Position numbers and translations under genes: made by a program. From IDS-8 sp035304285 (GTDB lineage: Bacteria; Pseudomonadota; Gammaproteobacteria; Steroidobacterales; Woeseiaceae), in assembly GCA_035304285.1 (NCBI GenBank), contig DATGQI010000006.1, positions 1 through 14,939 of the forward strand: 14,939 bases of DNA. Direction: 5' to 3'. Under the pieces are notes generated by a model. It did not search any database. It was given only the letters and a program-made list of their open reading frames with translations, and had not been told where the DNA came from. This document shows positions 1-6,967 of the stretch, piece after piece. Within the stretch, counting starts at the first letter, position 1, and each line of letters starts with the position of its first letter.

Positions 1-1
1 G

Positions 2-481
2 TGTAATTCCGCTCATGCTTTCCTGGAGCCAATCCGCCAGGCAACGGCCCTTCCGCTCGTCAGCATTATAGAGGTCACGTTACAGGAAGTTCTGGAGAGC
101 GCTCCGGGTGCGCGCCGCGCGGGACTGCTTGCCACCGACGGGCTTACCGCATCCGGCATCTACCAGGGTGCTCTCGAGGCGTCGGGCCTCGAACCGGTGC
201 TGCCGGGGGACGAGGACTCGAGGAGCCTCATGGCACTGATCCGGAAAATCAAGGCGGGCAACAGGGGCGAAGAGGTGGCGCGGGAGATGGGCGCGCTCGC
301 CGAGTTGCTCGCTTCGGCAGGCGCCGATGTCATTATCGCGGGCTGCACCGAAATTCCTCTTGTGCTGAATGCCCCGGTCATTACCGTGCCGGTAATCTCG
401 TCCACCGACGCGCTCGCCCGCAAGACAGTCGCGCTGGCGCGCGGCCTCGAGCCGCTCGATCCATTTCTTCGGGCGACGTAG
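2..481 (+). CDS. Asp/Glu racemase family protein, 3' part (5' end outside window)
   Basis: This is the C-terminal part of a cofactor-independent racemase of the aspartate/glutamate racemase superfamily. Reading from base 2, the first residues are CNSAHAF, which matches the family's first catalytic cysteine (usually CNT/SAH). About 120 residues further on, GCTEIPLVL carries the second catalytic cysteine. These enzymes invert the alpha-carbon of an amino acid using the two cysteines as acid and base. The frame is open to the left edge, so the start lies upstream and roughly a third of the protein is missing. The stop is TAG at 479-481. The next gene begins only 26 bp later with its own ribosome binding site, so the two are probably co-transcribed. 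Aspartate is the likeliest substrate by family, but glutamate or another acidic or sulfur amino acid cannot be excluded. Confidence 0.88.
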   Translation, partial: CNSAHAFLEPIRQATALPLVSIIEVTLQEVLESAPGARRAGLLATDGLTASGIYQGALEASGLEPVLPGDEDSRSLMALIRKIKAGNRGEEVAREMGALAELLASAGADVIIAGCTEIPLVLNAPVITVPVISSTDALARKTVALARGLEPLDPFLRAT

Positions 482-497
482 CCCACGCTGACCTTCT

Positions 498-501
498 GGA
501 G
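498..501 (+). promoter_or_regulatory. Ribosome binding site for the TTG start at 508
   Basis: GGAG lies six bases before TTG at 508-510. It supports this rare start codon, because no in-frame ATG occurs near the conserved N-terminus of the encoded enzyme. Confidence 0.6.
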
Positions 502-507
502 AATACC

Positions 508-1509
508 TTGTTACTTTCGCGTCACCCCAGGATTTCGCTCGCCCATCTTCCCACGCCGCTTGAATTTCTTCCCCGCCTGACGAAGCACCTGGGCGGCCCG
601 AACATCTTCGTCAAGCGCGACGACTGCACCGGCCTTGGCACCGGCGGCAATAAAACCCGCAAACTTGAATTCCTGGTTGGCGATGCACTCCAAAAAGGGG
701 CGACCACCCTCATCACCGCGGGGGCTGTACAGTCGAACCATGCGCGCCAGACGGCCGCCGCGGCGGCGAAATGCGGTCTCAAATGCATCATTGTTCTCGA
801 ACAGCGTATCGATGGTGCGAGCGAACCTTACCTCGAGTCCGGGAACGTCCTGCTGGACAAGCTGTTCGGCGCGAGTCTCCGCAACGTGGCGAAAGGGACG
901 GACATGGAGGCGGAACTCGAGGCTGTGGCCGAACAGCTCAGGAAAGACGGCGACGTCCCTTACGTCATACCCGGCGGCGGTTCCAATCCGGTGGGTGCAT
1001 TGGGCTACGTCAACTGTGCCTTCGAGCTTGTGATGCAGGCAAACCAGCTGAAACTCGCAATCGATCACGTCGTGCACGCGACGGGCAGCGCAGGAACGCA
1101 GGCAGGACTCGCAGCCGGACTAAAGGCCATTCACGCGGACGTGCCGCTGCTTGGCATAGGCGTTGGCGCGCCGCGAGAAGAACAGGAGCAGCGGGTGTTC
1201 GACCTGGCGGCGAAAACCGCCGACTTCATTGGCGCGCCCGCCACGGTGCGGCGTGATGACATCGTCTGCAATTGTGACTATGTCGGCCCGGGTTACGGCG
1301 TGCCGACAGATGCAATGAATGCAGCAGTCCTCTTGCTCGCACGCCTCGAAGGCTTGTTGTTCGATCCCGTCTATACCGGCAAGGCTATGGCAGGCCTCGT
1401 CGACCTGGTTGCAAAAGGTTGGTTCGAGGGCGCGGAAAACATCGTGTTCATTCACACCGGAGGGTCCGCTGGCTTATTCGCCTACGTTGACCAGCTGCAG
1501 ACGGTTTGA
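508..1509 (+). CDS. PLP-dependent D-cysteine desulfhydrase / L-cysteate sulfo-lyase family enzyme
   Basis: A 333-residue member of the ACC deaminase/D-cysteine desulfhydrase branch of fold-type II PLP enzymes, of normal full length. GGNKTRKLEF at residues 46-55 contains the PLP-binding lysine (Lys49 by family alignment). QSNHARQTA at 75-83 is the family's substrate-binding Ser-Asn-His segment. A glycine-rich GSAGT segment and HTGGSAGLFAY near the C-terminus fit the phosphate-binding and closing parts of the fold. D-cysteine desulfhydrase converts D-cysteine to pyruvate, sulfide and ammonia; the close homologue CuyA releases sulfite from L-cysteate, and sequence by eye does not separate them. 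Translation starts at TTG 508 behind GGAG. The racemase gene just upstream suggests a shared pathway handling enantiomers of an amino acid. The protein has no signal peptide and should be cytoplasmic. Confidence 0.87.
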   Translation: MLLSRHPRISLAHLPTPLEFLPRLTKHLGGPNIFVKRDDCTGLGTGGNKTRKLEFLVGDALQKGATTLITAGAVQSNHARQTAAAAAKCGLKCIIVLEQRIDGASEPYLESGNVLLDKLFGASLRNVAKGTDMEAELEAVAEQLRKDGDVPYVIPGGGSNPVGALGYVNCAFELVMQANQLKLAIDHVVHATGSAGTQAGLAAGLKAIHADVPLLGIGVGAPREEQEQRVFDLAAKTADFIGAPATVRRDDIVCNCDYVGPGYGVPTDAMNAAVLLLARLEGLLFDPVYTGKAMAGLVDLVAKGWFEGAENIVFIHTGGSAGLFAYVDQLQTV

Positions 1510-1521
1510 AAGAACCTGCGA

Positions 1522-1640
1522 GCGGCAGATTCCACGGGGCCGGCACGCGGCCGGAACAGAAAGCTGTAGGAGCCCGCCCCGCGGGCGACGTGTATGTCTA
1601 ATCGCGCTCCCGATTGTCGCCCGTAGGACGGGCTCCTACA
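1522..1640. repeat. Palindromic intergenic repeat, unit 1 of a tandem pair
   Basis: A 119-bp unit starting GCGGCAGATTCCACGGGG. Its right part is a long imperfect palindrome: arm 1564-1589 (begins CTGTAGGAGCCCG, ends GCGGGCGAC) and arm 1616-1641 (begins GTCGCCCG, ends GGGCTCCTACAG). The arms are complementary over 26 bases with three mismatches, around a 26-bp spacer. The stem ends resemble the REP sequences of Pseudomonas (GTAGGAGC...GCTCCTAC). The element sits just past the stop of the upstream gene, as REP elements usually do. Confidence 0.85.
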
Positions 1641-1760
1641 GCGGCAGATTCCACGGGGCTGGCACGTGGCCGGAACAGAAAGCTGTAGGACCCCGCCCCG
1701 CGGGCGACATCTATGTCTGATCGCGCTATCGATTGTCGCCCCCTAAGACGGGCTCCTACA
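1641..1760. repeat. Palindromic intergenic repeat, unit 2 of a tandem pair
   Basis: A 120-bp direct copy of the preceding unit, abutting it exactly and about 90% identical by eye (roughly ten substitutions and one inserted base). The palindrome arms are 1683-1708 and 1735-1761. Differences cluster in the spacer and in the inner part of the right arm (GTCGCCCCCTAAGACGGG against GTCGCCCGTAGGACGGG), while the outer GGCTCCTACAG end is unchanged. Confidence 0.85.
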
Positions 1761-1798
1761 GCGCCCGATTTAATAGCTCGCGCGGCGGGACCAGAGGG

Positions 1799-1838
1799 CT
1801 ACAGGAGCTGGCCCCTGGACGACATTATCAATTGTCGC
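1799..1838. repeat. Decayed partial copy of the same palindromic repeat
   Basis: CTACAGGAGCTGGCCCCTGGACGAC (1799-1823) aligns with the left arm of the two preceding units. After a shortened spacer (ATTATCAATT), GTCGC at 1834-1838 matches the start of the right arm. The rest of the right arm is missing. It looks like an old, degenerate third unit. Confidence 0.45.
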
Positions 1839-1851
1839 GATGGGAACGGCT

Positions 1852-3135
1852 TCAAGGCTTCTTGTAGACCTGGCCGGCCTTCATGACGAAGTGAACGTTT
1901 TCGAGAACGCGGATGTCTTCTAGTGGGTTTCCCGGTACCGCGATGATGTCGGCCTGCTTACCGGGTTCGACGGTTCCGTGGGCGTCGTCGATGTCGAGGA
2001 AGCGCGCGGCCACACTCGTTGCCGCCTTGATCGCTTCCATTGGCGGCATACCGCCTTCGACCATCAGAGCGAATTCCTGTGCATTGTCGCCGTGAGCCGA
2101 GACGCCGGTGTCGGTGCCGAAGACGATCGCTACGCCGGCGCCATAGGCCTTCTCGAACGTTCCCTTGATAATCGGACCGATAGCCGCGGCTTTTGGCCGT
2201 ACCAGCTCCGGGAAAAAGCCGTCGATTTTCGCCTGCTCGGCTACCCAGTTCCCGGCGAGAATCGTCGGTACATAGTACGTGCCGTTCTGCTTCATGAGCC
2301 GCATCACCTCGTCGTCCATGTAGGTGCCGTGCTCGATTGAAGCGACGCCCGCGGTTACGGCGCGCTTCATGCCCTCCGTGCCATGAGCATGAGCGGCGAC
2401 TCGCATACCGTAGTCCGCGGCCGTATCGACGATCGCGCTCAGCTCTTCATCCGTGAACTGCGGGTTCTGCCCGCTCTTGGCCACGCTCAACACTCCGCCG
2501 GTGGCGGTTATCTTGATCCAGTCCGCGCCGTCCTTGTAGCGCTGGCGCACAGCCTTGCGGGCGTCCTCGACGCTGTTTACAACTCCGTCTACCGGACCAG
2601 GGTCTCGCTTCAAGTGGTTCGCCCAGCCGTTGGTAGGGTCGCCGTGCCCGCCCGTGGAACTCAGGCCTTTCGCTGCGGTGATGATCCTGGGGCCCGGGAC
2701 ATCCCCGCTATCGATCGCTGCGCGAAGCGCTATGGTCACGTTAAAGGCGTCCCCCAGGTTCCGGACCACCGTGAACCCTGCCTCCAGCGTCCGCTTCGCG
2801 AACTTCGCCGCATCGAACGCGTAATCGGCCTCGTTCATGATGAAGTCTGTTAGCCTGTCGTCCTGCGAATATTCACCTGTGAGATGGACGTGCGTATCCA
2901 TCAGGCCGGGCAGGACCGTTGCTTCCTTCAGGTCGATCAGCAAGTCCTTCTGTCCAGGCCTTGTGTAGCCTTGCTCTACGGCAACAATTTGTTCGCCGTC
3001 GATCCTGATCGTCATCTCCATCCGGGCTCGTTCCCCGATGCCGTCTATCACGCGGCCCGCGTGGATGAGCGTGTCCGCACCTGCCGCCGCCGAAAAGAAG
3101 GCGCAGCAGGAAATGAGGATGAACCGGATTTTCAT
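1852..3135 (-). CDS. Secreted metal-dependent amidohydrolase (imidazolonepropionase/prolidase-like)
   Basis: A 427-residue amidohydrolase-superfamily enzyme of full length. The first 20 residues form a signal peptide (Lys-Arg, hydrophobic ILISCCAFF, then SAAAGA before DTL), so it is probably periplasmic. Metal ligands of the binuclear TIM barrel are all visible: HVH at 82-84, the lysine expected to be carboxylated in WIKITATGG (Lys208), HAHG at 249-252, EHG at 268-270, and the catalytic aspartate in GTDTG (Asp342). The C-terminal PGKQADIIAV segment is the usual beta-sandwich closing strand. This sequence type occurs among Xaa-Arg/Lys/Pro dipeptidases and other imidazolonepropionase-like hydrolases, so peptide or N-acyl-amino-acid hydrolysis is the best guess; the substrate is not determined. 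It is transcribed divergently from an amino-acid transporter gene. ATG at 3135 has AGGA about nine bases upstream. Confidence 0.87.
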   Translation of the reverse strand: MKIRFILISCCAFFSAAAGADTLIHAGRVIDGIGERARMEMTIRIDGEQIVAVEQGYTRPGQKDLLIDLKEATVLPGLMDTHVHLTGEYSQDDRLTDFIMNEADYAFDAAKFAKRTLEAGFTVVRNLGDAFNVTIALRAAIDSGDVPGPRIITAAKGLSSTGGHGDPTNGWANHLKRDPGPVDGVVNSVEDARKAVRQRYKDGADWIKITATGGVLSVAKSGQNPQFTDEELSAIVDTAADYGMRVAAHAHGTEGMKRAVTAGVASIEHGTYMDDEVMRLMKQNGTYYVPTILAGNWVAEQAKIDGFFPELVRPKAAAIGPIIKGTFEKAYGAGVAIVFGTDTGVSAHGDNAQEFALMVEGGMPPMEAIKAATSVAARFLDIDDAHGTVEPGKQADIIAVPGNPLEDIRVLENVHFVMKAGQVYKKP

Positions 3136-3328
3136 AAACGAAGGTCCTCGTCGATGCCTTTATAGTCCGCGGCATGTTACCACTCGGGACAGAGATCCTT
3201 ACTGTTGGTGCGGCCGTCGGTAACGGCATGCTGGCTATCGCCGGAGAAATCCCCGGCGATTATGCGAGAATGCCGCGATCACGAGGCACGACAGAACACG
3301 CGAAAGAAAAGCGGACCAGGGGAGTTAC
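3136..3328. promoter_or_regulatory. Divergent intergenic region, presumed promoters of amidohydrolase and transporter
   Basis: The 193 bp between the two divergent starts must hold both promoters unless one gene is silent. An A/T-rich patch around 3158-3166 (CTTTATAGT) is the only -10-like element I see for the minus-strand gene, and it lacks a good -35. A perfect 8-bp inverted repeat lies at 3237-3260 and is listed separately. Confidence 0.5.
3237..3260. promoter_or_regulatory. Inverted repeat, candidate operator or leader hairpin
   Basis: ATCGCCGG (3237-3244) and its exact complement CCGGCGAT (3253-3260) flank an 8-base spacer. It lies about 70 bp upstream of the transporter start, within a region shared by two divergent genes. 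It could be the binding site of a dimeric regulator or a stem-loop in the transporter mRNA leader. No protein is assigned. Confidence 0.4.
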
Positions 3329-4705
3329 ATGGCGGGACCGGCGCATGCGGTCGAGCAGTGGTCATCCAGGATCGGGTTTCTGCTGGCGACGATCGGCTTT
3401 TCTGTCGGGCTCGGCAACATCTGGCGCTTCCCCTACATTACCGGGGAGAACGGCGGCAGCGCCTTCCTGTTCGTATACTTAGCCGGCGCATTCGGCATCG
3501 GGCTGCCTCTGCTGATCAGCGAATTGACCATTGGCAGGCGGGGCCGGCGCAGCGCTTCCGGGAGCATCCGCGCGGTTGCCGCTGAATCTGGCGCCAGTTC
3601 CCGCTGGGGTGCGGTTGGCGGGCTGGCGGTACTCTGCGTGTTCATCATCCTGTCGTACTACAGCGTCATAACCGGCTGGACCCTGGACTATTTCCTGCGT
3701 GCCGCCACCGGTGCATTCACGAACATCGACGCGGCCGGTTCCGCCGATATGTTCGCCGGTCTTTTAAGCAATCCGCTGCGCCTCCTGTTCTGGAACACCG
3801 TGGTGCACACCCTGATTTTTCTCGTGGTGCGGCGAGGAGTGCAGGGCGGTGTGGAGCGGGCGAACAAGATACTGATGCCGTCCTTGTTCATCTCACTGAT
3901 CGTCATGGTCGTCTACGCGGCGGTAGCCGGCGACATGGCTGCTGCCATGACGTTCCTGCTGGAACCGGATTTCTCCAAGATAAGCTTCCGCACGGTGATG
4001 GTCGCGATCGGCCAGGCATTTTTCTCGATCGGCATCGGCATGGGAGCGCTGATCACGTTCGGAGGCTACCTTCCGAAGGAGTACTCCATTCCAGGCTCGG
4101 CCTCGGTCATCATCCTGGCCGATACCACGGTCGCGATGCTGGCCGGGTTCGCGATCTTCCCACTGGTGTTTGCTTTCGGGTTGCTGCCCGCGAGCGGTAG
4201 CGGCCTCATCTTCCAGACCCTCCCACTCGCTTTCGGCCAGATGTCCGGCGGCACAGTGTTCGCCTCGCTGTTCTTTGTGCTGCTGATTGCCGCGGCAATG
4301 TCTTCCTGCATTGGCTGCTCGGAAGCTGTCGTTTCCTGGGTGGACGAGCACTGGGGCATCAAGCGCGAAAAGGGCATTTTGCTGACGGTCGTCGCTGCGT
4401 GGTTCGTAGGCATCTTGACCATCCTGTCGCTCGGTGAATGGTCCGACGTCTACCCGCTGGACTTCATCCCTGCGTTCGCCCATCGCACGATTTTTGACGC
4501 GCTCGATTTCCTGGCCGCGAATATCCTGCTGTTGCTCGGTGGGCTCCTGACGGCCGTCTTCTTCGGCTGGCGGGTGCCACGACAGCTGAAGCTCGACGAG
4601 ACCGGCATCAGCGACGGCCTGCTGTTCGGCTTCTGGCGCCTCATGATCCGTTTCGTTGTGCCCCCGGTGCTGCTGTTTGCGCTGGTGATGGGTATTACGG
4701 AGTAG
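3329..4705 (+). CDS. Sodium-dependent amino-acid transporter, NSS (SNF) family
   Basis: A 458-residue integral inner-membrane protein of the neurotransmitter:sodium symporter family, which includes LeuT and MhsT. TM1 carries the family signature GFSVGLGNIWRFPY (residues 23-36), whose unwound middle binds sodium and substrate. ENGGSAFLFVY follows at 40-50. A further hallmark is the TM3 segment LSYYSVITGWTLDYF with its substrate-site tyrosine. TM6 reads AFFSIGIGMGALITFGGY. Hydrophobic segments continue to the C-terminus, consistent with the 11-12 helices of bacterial members, and the length is normal. It should import a hydrophobic or neutral amino acid with sodium; the exact substrate is not visible. 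ATG 3329 is preceded by AGGGGAG at 3318-3324. It diverges from a secreted amidohydrolase gene, suggesting uptake of a released amino acid. Confidence 0.92.
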   Translation: MAGPAHAVEQWSSRIGFLLATIGFSVGLGNIWRFPYITGENGGSAFLFVYLAGAFGIGLPLLISELTIGRRGRRSASGSIRAVAAESGASSRWGAVGGLAVLCVFIILSYYSVITGWTLDYFLRAATGAFTNIDAAGSADMFAGLLSNPLRLLFWNTVVHTLIFLVVRRGVQGGVERANKILMPSLFISLIVMVVYAAVAGDMAAAMTFLLEPDFSKISFRTVMVAIGQAFFSIGIGMGALITFGGYLPKEYSIPGSASVIILADTTVAMLAGFAIFPLVFAFGLLPASGSGLIFQTLPLAFGQMSGGTVFASLFFVLLIAAAMSSCIGCSEAVVSWVDEHWGIKREKGILLTVVAAWFVGILTILSLGEWSDVYPLDFIPAFAHRTIFDALDFLAANILLLLGGLLTAVFFGWRVPRQLKLDETGISDGLLFGFWRLMIRFVVPPVLLFALVMGITE

Positions 4706-4714
4706 TAGCAGCTG

Positions 4715-4816
4715 CCCGGACACGGCCGGTATAGTGGCTGCAGGACCTCGTCCCGCGGGCGGCATTCGTCCAATGCTGCGCGCCTGTCTTGTCGCCCGTG
4801 AGTCGGGCTCCTGCAG
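4715..4816. repeat. Palindromic intergenic repeat, dispersed copy
   Basis: A further copy of the element seen at 1522-1760, located just 3' of the transporter gene. CCGGACACGGCCGG with the bases after it matches the pre-stem part. The stem arms are 4738-4763 (CTGCAGGACCTCG...GGGCGGC) and 4791-4816 (GTCGCCCG...GGGCTCCTGCAG). Compared with the tandem copies, the outer stem changed from CTGTAG/CTACAG to CTGCAG/CTGCAG, so both paired positions altered together. The copy is otherwise diverged and lacks the GCGGCAGATT start. Confidence 0.75.
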
Positions 4817-4819
4817 CGC

Positions 4820-4834
4820 GCTGTTCCGAACAGC
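4820..4834. promoter_or_regulatory. 15-bp palindrome GCTGTTCCGAACAGC, candidate operator
   Basis: Perfect 7-bp arms (GCTGTTC / GAACAGC) flank one central base. The loop is too short for an RNA hairpin, so a DNA site for a dimeric regulator is more natural. It starts four bases after the repeat copy and about 140 bp before the histidine kinase start. It is not a canonical E. coli-type LexA box, which has CTGT-N8-ACAG rather than N5. In the rest of this 270-bp intergenic stretch I also see GCCGA/TCGGC arms at 4903-4907 and 4918-4922. Confidence 0.35.
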
Positions 4835-4975
4835 TCGGATGTGGAATCCGGCACCGACTGGTTCAAGGTTTCCGCCACCACCGGCGCCAAACCATTGAGA
4901 TAGCCGACTGTGTCACATCGGCAACGGATACCGGCTCCTAGAATGCTTGGCTGCTGAGTGACGTAGCGTCCTGCC

Positions 4976-6967
4976 ATGCGCGGAAAACTTGCTTCACTTT
5001 CCCTGCAGCAAAAAGTGTCCGTGACGCTTCTTGCGGTTATGGCATCCATGGTGCTTCTGAGTTATCTCGTACTCAGCACAACTGTCGCCCCTGCATTCGC
5101 GAACCTGGAACAGGCCACTGCCGAGAAAAATATCGTGCGGGCCGAACGCGCCATCCAGAATGATCTCAAGAATCTTTCGGCAATCGTCGGCGACTGGGCT
5201 CCCTGGGACGATGCACACGCTTACGCTCGCGGAGACAACCCGGCCTTCCCCCGATCGAACCTCGACCTTCCCACGATGATTAACCTCGACGTAGACCTGC
5301 TGGTCATCTACAACGCCGGGGGCGATGTTCTGTGGTGTCACCTGTTGCGAGACGGTGAAAGCTCCGATTACAAGTCGCTGGGCATCCTCGGCACCGATAA
5401 TCCCGAATCGTTGGCACTCATTTATCACCGGGAACTCGACAGCCGCGTGGAAGGCATGGTGCAAACGGACCTTGGGCCGATGCAGCTGAGCTCACAGCCG
5501 ATCATCATGAGCGACAAGAGCGGACCAATTGCGGGCACGATGCTCATGGGGCGGTTCTTCGATGAAGCGACACGAAAAGCGCTCGAGGAACGCACCGAGG
5601 TTTCCCTCAACTTTCACCTCCTGGACGAGAAGCCCCTCGCCGATGTGAGTTTCCAGGCAAGGATCCTCGCTGCCGGACCGGATGCCTTCACCTATGCTGC
5701 TACCGAACGCGACATCCATGCCTATGGCGTACTGACCGACCTTTTTGGCGAACCCCTGATGATTCTGCAGGCGGATACGCCGCGGCAGATTTCAACGCTT
5801 GGTAACAAGACCGTGAACGGCGCATTGCTGTTCCTGCTTGCCGCGGGACTCGTGGTTGCCTTCGTCACCTGGTTCCTGCTCCGACGCATTATCGTGTTGC
5901 CCCTCGAGCGGCTGGCCAGCCACATCTCCGGAATCCGCGAAAGCGGGGATCTTTCCCTGCGGCTGAACGAAACCCGCAGCGACGAGATCGGTGACCTGGC
6001 GGTGGAATTCGACAAGATGACCATGGAAGTTCATGAAGCCCGGCGCCAGCTACTCGACCAGTCATTCAAGGCCGGCAAGGCGGACACGGCCGCCGAAGTG
6101 TTGCACAACATCCGCAACGCGATGACGCCATTGATCAACGGCATAGACCGGCTGTCGAAGAATTTCAGGTTAACGGGCGCGCTGCGCGTTCGCGAGGCGG
6201 CGGATGAACTCGCCGATCCCGGCTGCGAGCCGGAGCGACGCGGCAAGCTGTTGCAATACATAGTCTCGGCATTCGGCCATATCCAGAAGTCCAGCGAGGA
6301 TGCTGTCGGCGACTTGCAGGTGGCTTCGCGTCAGGCGAAGCAAGTGGAGGCGATTCTCAGCGACCAGGAACGATACGCAAACGTCGCTCCGGTGATCGAA
6401 AGCCTGGACCTTGCCTCGGTAATCGAAGAAGCCTCGCTCGTCATTCCCGACCAGGACAAGCCCGGCATCCGCCTCGTGATTCCTGGGGGGCTGGACGAGC
6501 TTCGGGTGCGAGCCCACCGGGTCGGGCTCGTCCAGGTGCTCGGCAACCTGATCCTCAATGCTTACGAATCCATTCAGCGGGGGAAGGGAACGGCGGGCAG
6601 CATCGCTTTGGCGGCGAGCCACGACGAGCTCGACGGGCAACAGATGGTCCGGCTGACAATCACGGATTCCGGTTGCGGATTCAGCGAGGACGTCAAGCAG
6701 AACATCTTTCAAAGAGGGTTTTCATCCAAGGAAGGTCACCAGCGCGGGCTCGGCTTGCATTGGTGCGCCAATGCGCTCTCGAACATGGGTGGCCGCATCT
6801 CGGCCGAGAGTGACGGCGAAGGTCGGGGCGCGTCATTCCACGTGCTGCTGCCCCGCGCAACGGCTCAAAAGAGCGCGGCTCGGGGGTCGCAGCACGCGCC
6901 AGCCACATCTCGTGCAGCAAAGAGCGGCGACGCAGGGAGTTTGACAGGTGAATACGCAACCGGATAA
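4976..6967 (+). CDS. Membrane sensor histidine kinase with CHASE4 and HAMP domains
   Basis: A 663-residue sensor kinase. TM1 spans about residues 14-38. A periplasmic domain follows, opening with DWAPWDDAHAYARG (73-86), the hallmark of CHASE4 sensors. TM2 is about 282-302, then a HAMP linker (about 303-355, with RSDEIGDLAVEFDKM). The phosphoacceptor region reads AEVLHNIRNAMTPL with His377, the H-box type HN.(R/G)N rather than the common HExRTPL. The ATPase domain has the N box LILNAYESI (Asn528), DSGCGF (564-569), a short lid with GFSSK, RGLGL (590-594) and a terminal GRGASFHVLLP. A roughly 35-residue Ala/Ser/Arg-rich tail follows. The receiver gene downstream overlaps it by 20 bp, so the two are translationally linked. 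The upstream ribosome binding site is weak. The ligand is unknown. Confidence 0.92.
   Translation: MRGKLASLSLQQKVSVTLLAVMASMVLLSYLVLSTTVAPAFANLEQATAEKNIVRAERAIQNDLKNLSAIVGDWAPWDDAHAYARGDNPAFPRSNLDLPTMINLDVDLLVIYNAGGDVLWCHLLRDGESSDYKSLGILGTDNPESLALIYHRELDSRVEGMVQTDLGPMQLSSQPIIMSDKSGPIAGTMLMGRFFDEATRKALEERTEVSLNFHLLDEKPLADVSFQARILAAGPDAFTYAATERDIHAYGVLTDLFGEPLMILQADTPRQISTLGNKTVNGALLFLLAAGLVVAFVTWFLLRRIIVLPLERLASHISGIRESGDLSLRLNETRSDEIGDLAVEFDKMTMEVHEARRQLLDQSFKAGKADTAAEVLHNIRNAMTPLINGIDRLSKNFRLTGALRVREAADELADPGCEPERRGKLLQYIVSAFGHIQKSSEDAVGDLQVASRQAKQVEAILSDQERYANVAPVIESLDLASVIEEASLVIPDQDKPGIRLVIPGGLDELRVRAHRVGLVQVLGNLILNAYESIQRGKGTAGSIALAASHDELDGQQMVRLTITDSGCGFSEDVKQNIFQRGFSSKEGHQRGLGLHWCANALSNMGGRISAESDGEGRGASFHVLLPRATAQKSAARGSQHAPATSRAAKSGDAGSLTGEYATG
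6934..6939 (+). promoter_or_regulatory. Ribosome binding site for the GTG start at 6948
   Basis: AGGGAG lies eight bases before GTG 6948-6950, inside the 3' end of the kinase gene. It supports the 20-bp overlap between kinase and receiver genes. Confidence 0.55.

Larger units (their letters stand above)
1510..1851. other. Gene-free region between convergent genes, filled with palindromic repeats
   Basis: This 342-bp stretch separates the 3' ends of the desulfhydrase-like gene (plus) and the amidohydrolase gene (minus). I find no convincing coding sequence. Its content is two adjacent palindromic repeat units (1522-1640, 1641-1760) and a decayed remnant around 1799-1838. The long stems could stop or stabilise transcripts from both sides, but there is no T-run typical of a simple intrinsic terminator. 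Confidence 0.75.

Noticed and set aside
1522..1760. Repeats considered as a CRISPR array
   Set aside because: Only two long (~120 bp) abutting units with no unique spacers between short repeats, internally palindromic, and no cas genes; REP-like elements fit better.
3893..4765. Minus-strand open frame of 290 codons opposite the transporter
   Set aside because: Its His/Arg/Gln/Asp-rich composition is what the reverse complement of membrane-protein codons gives, and the transporter on the plus strand is unmistakable.
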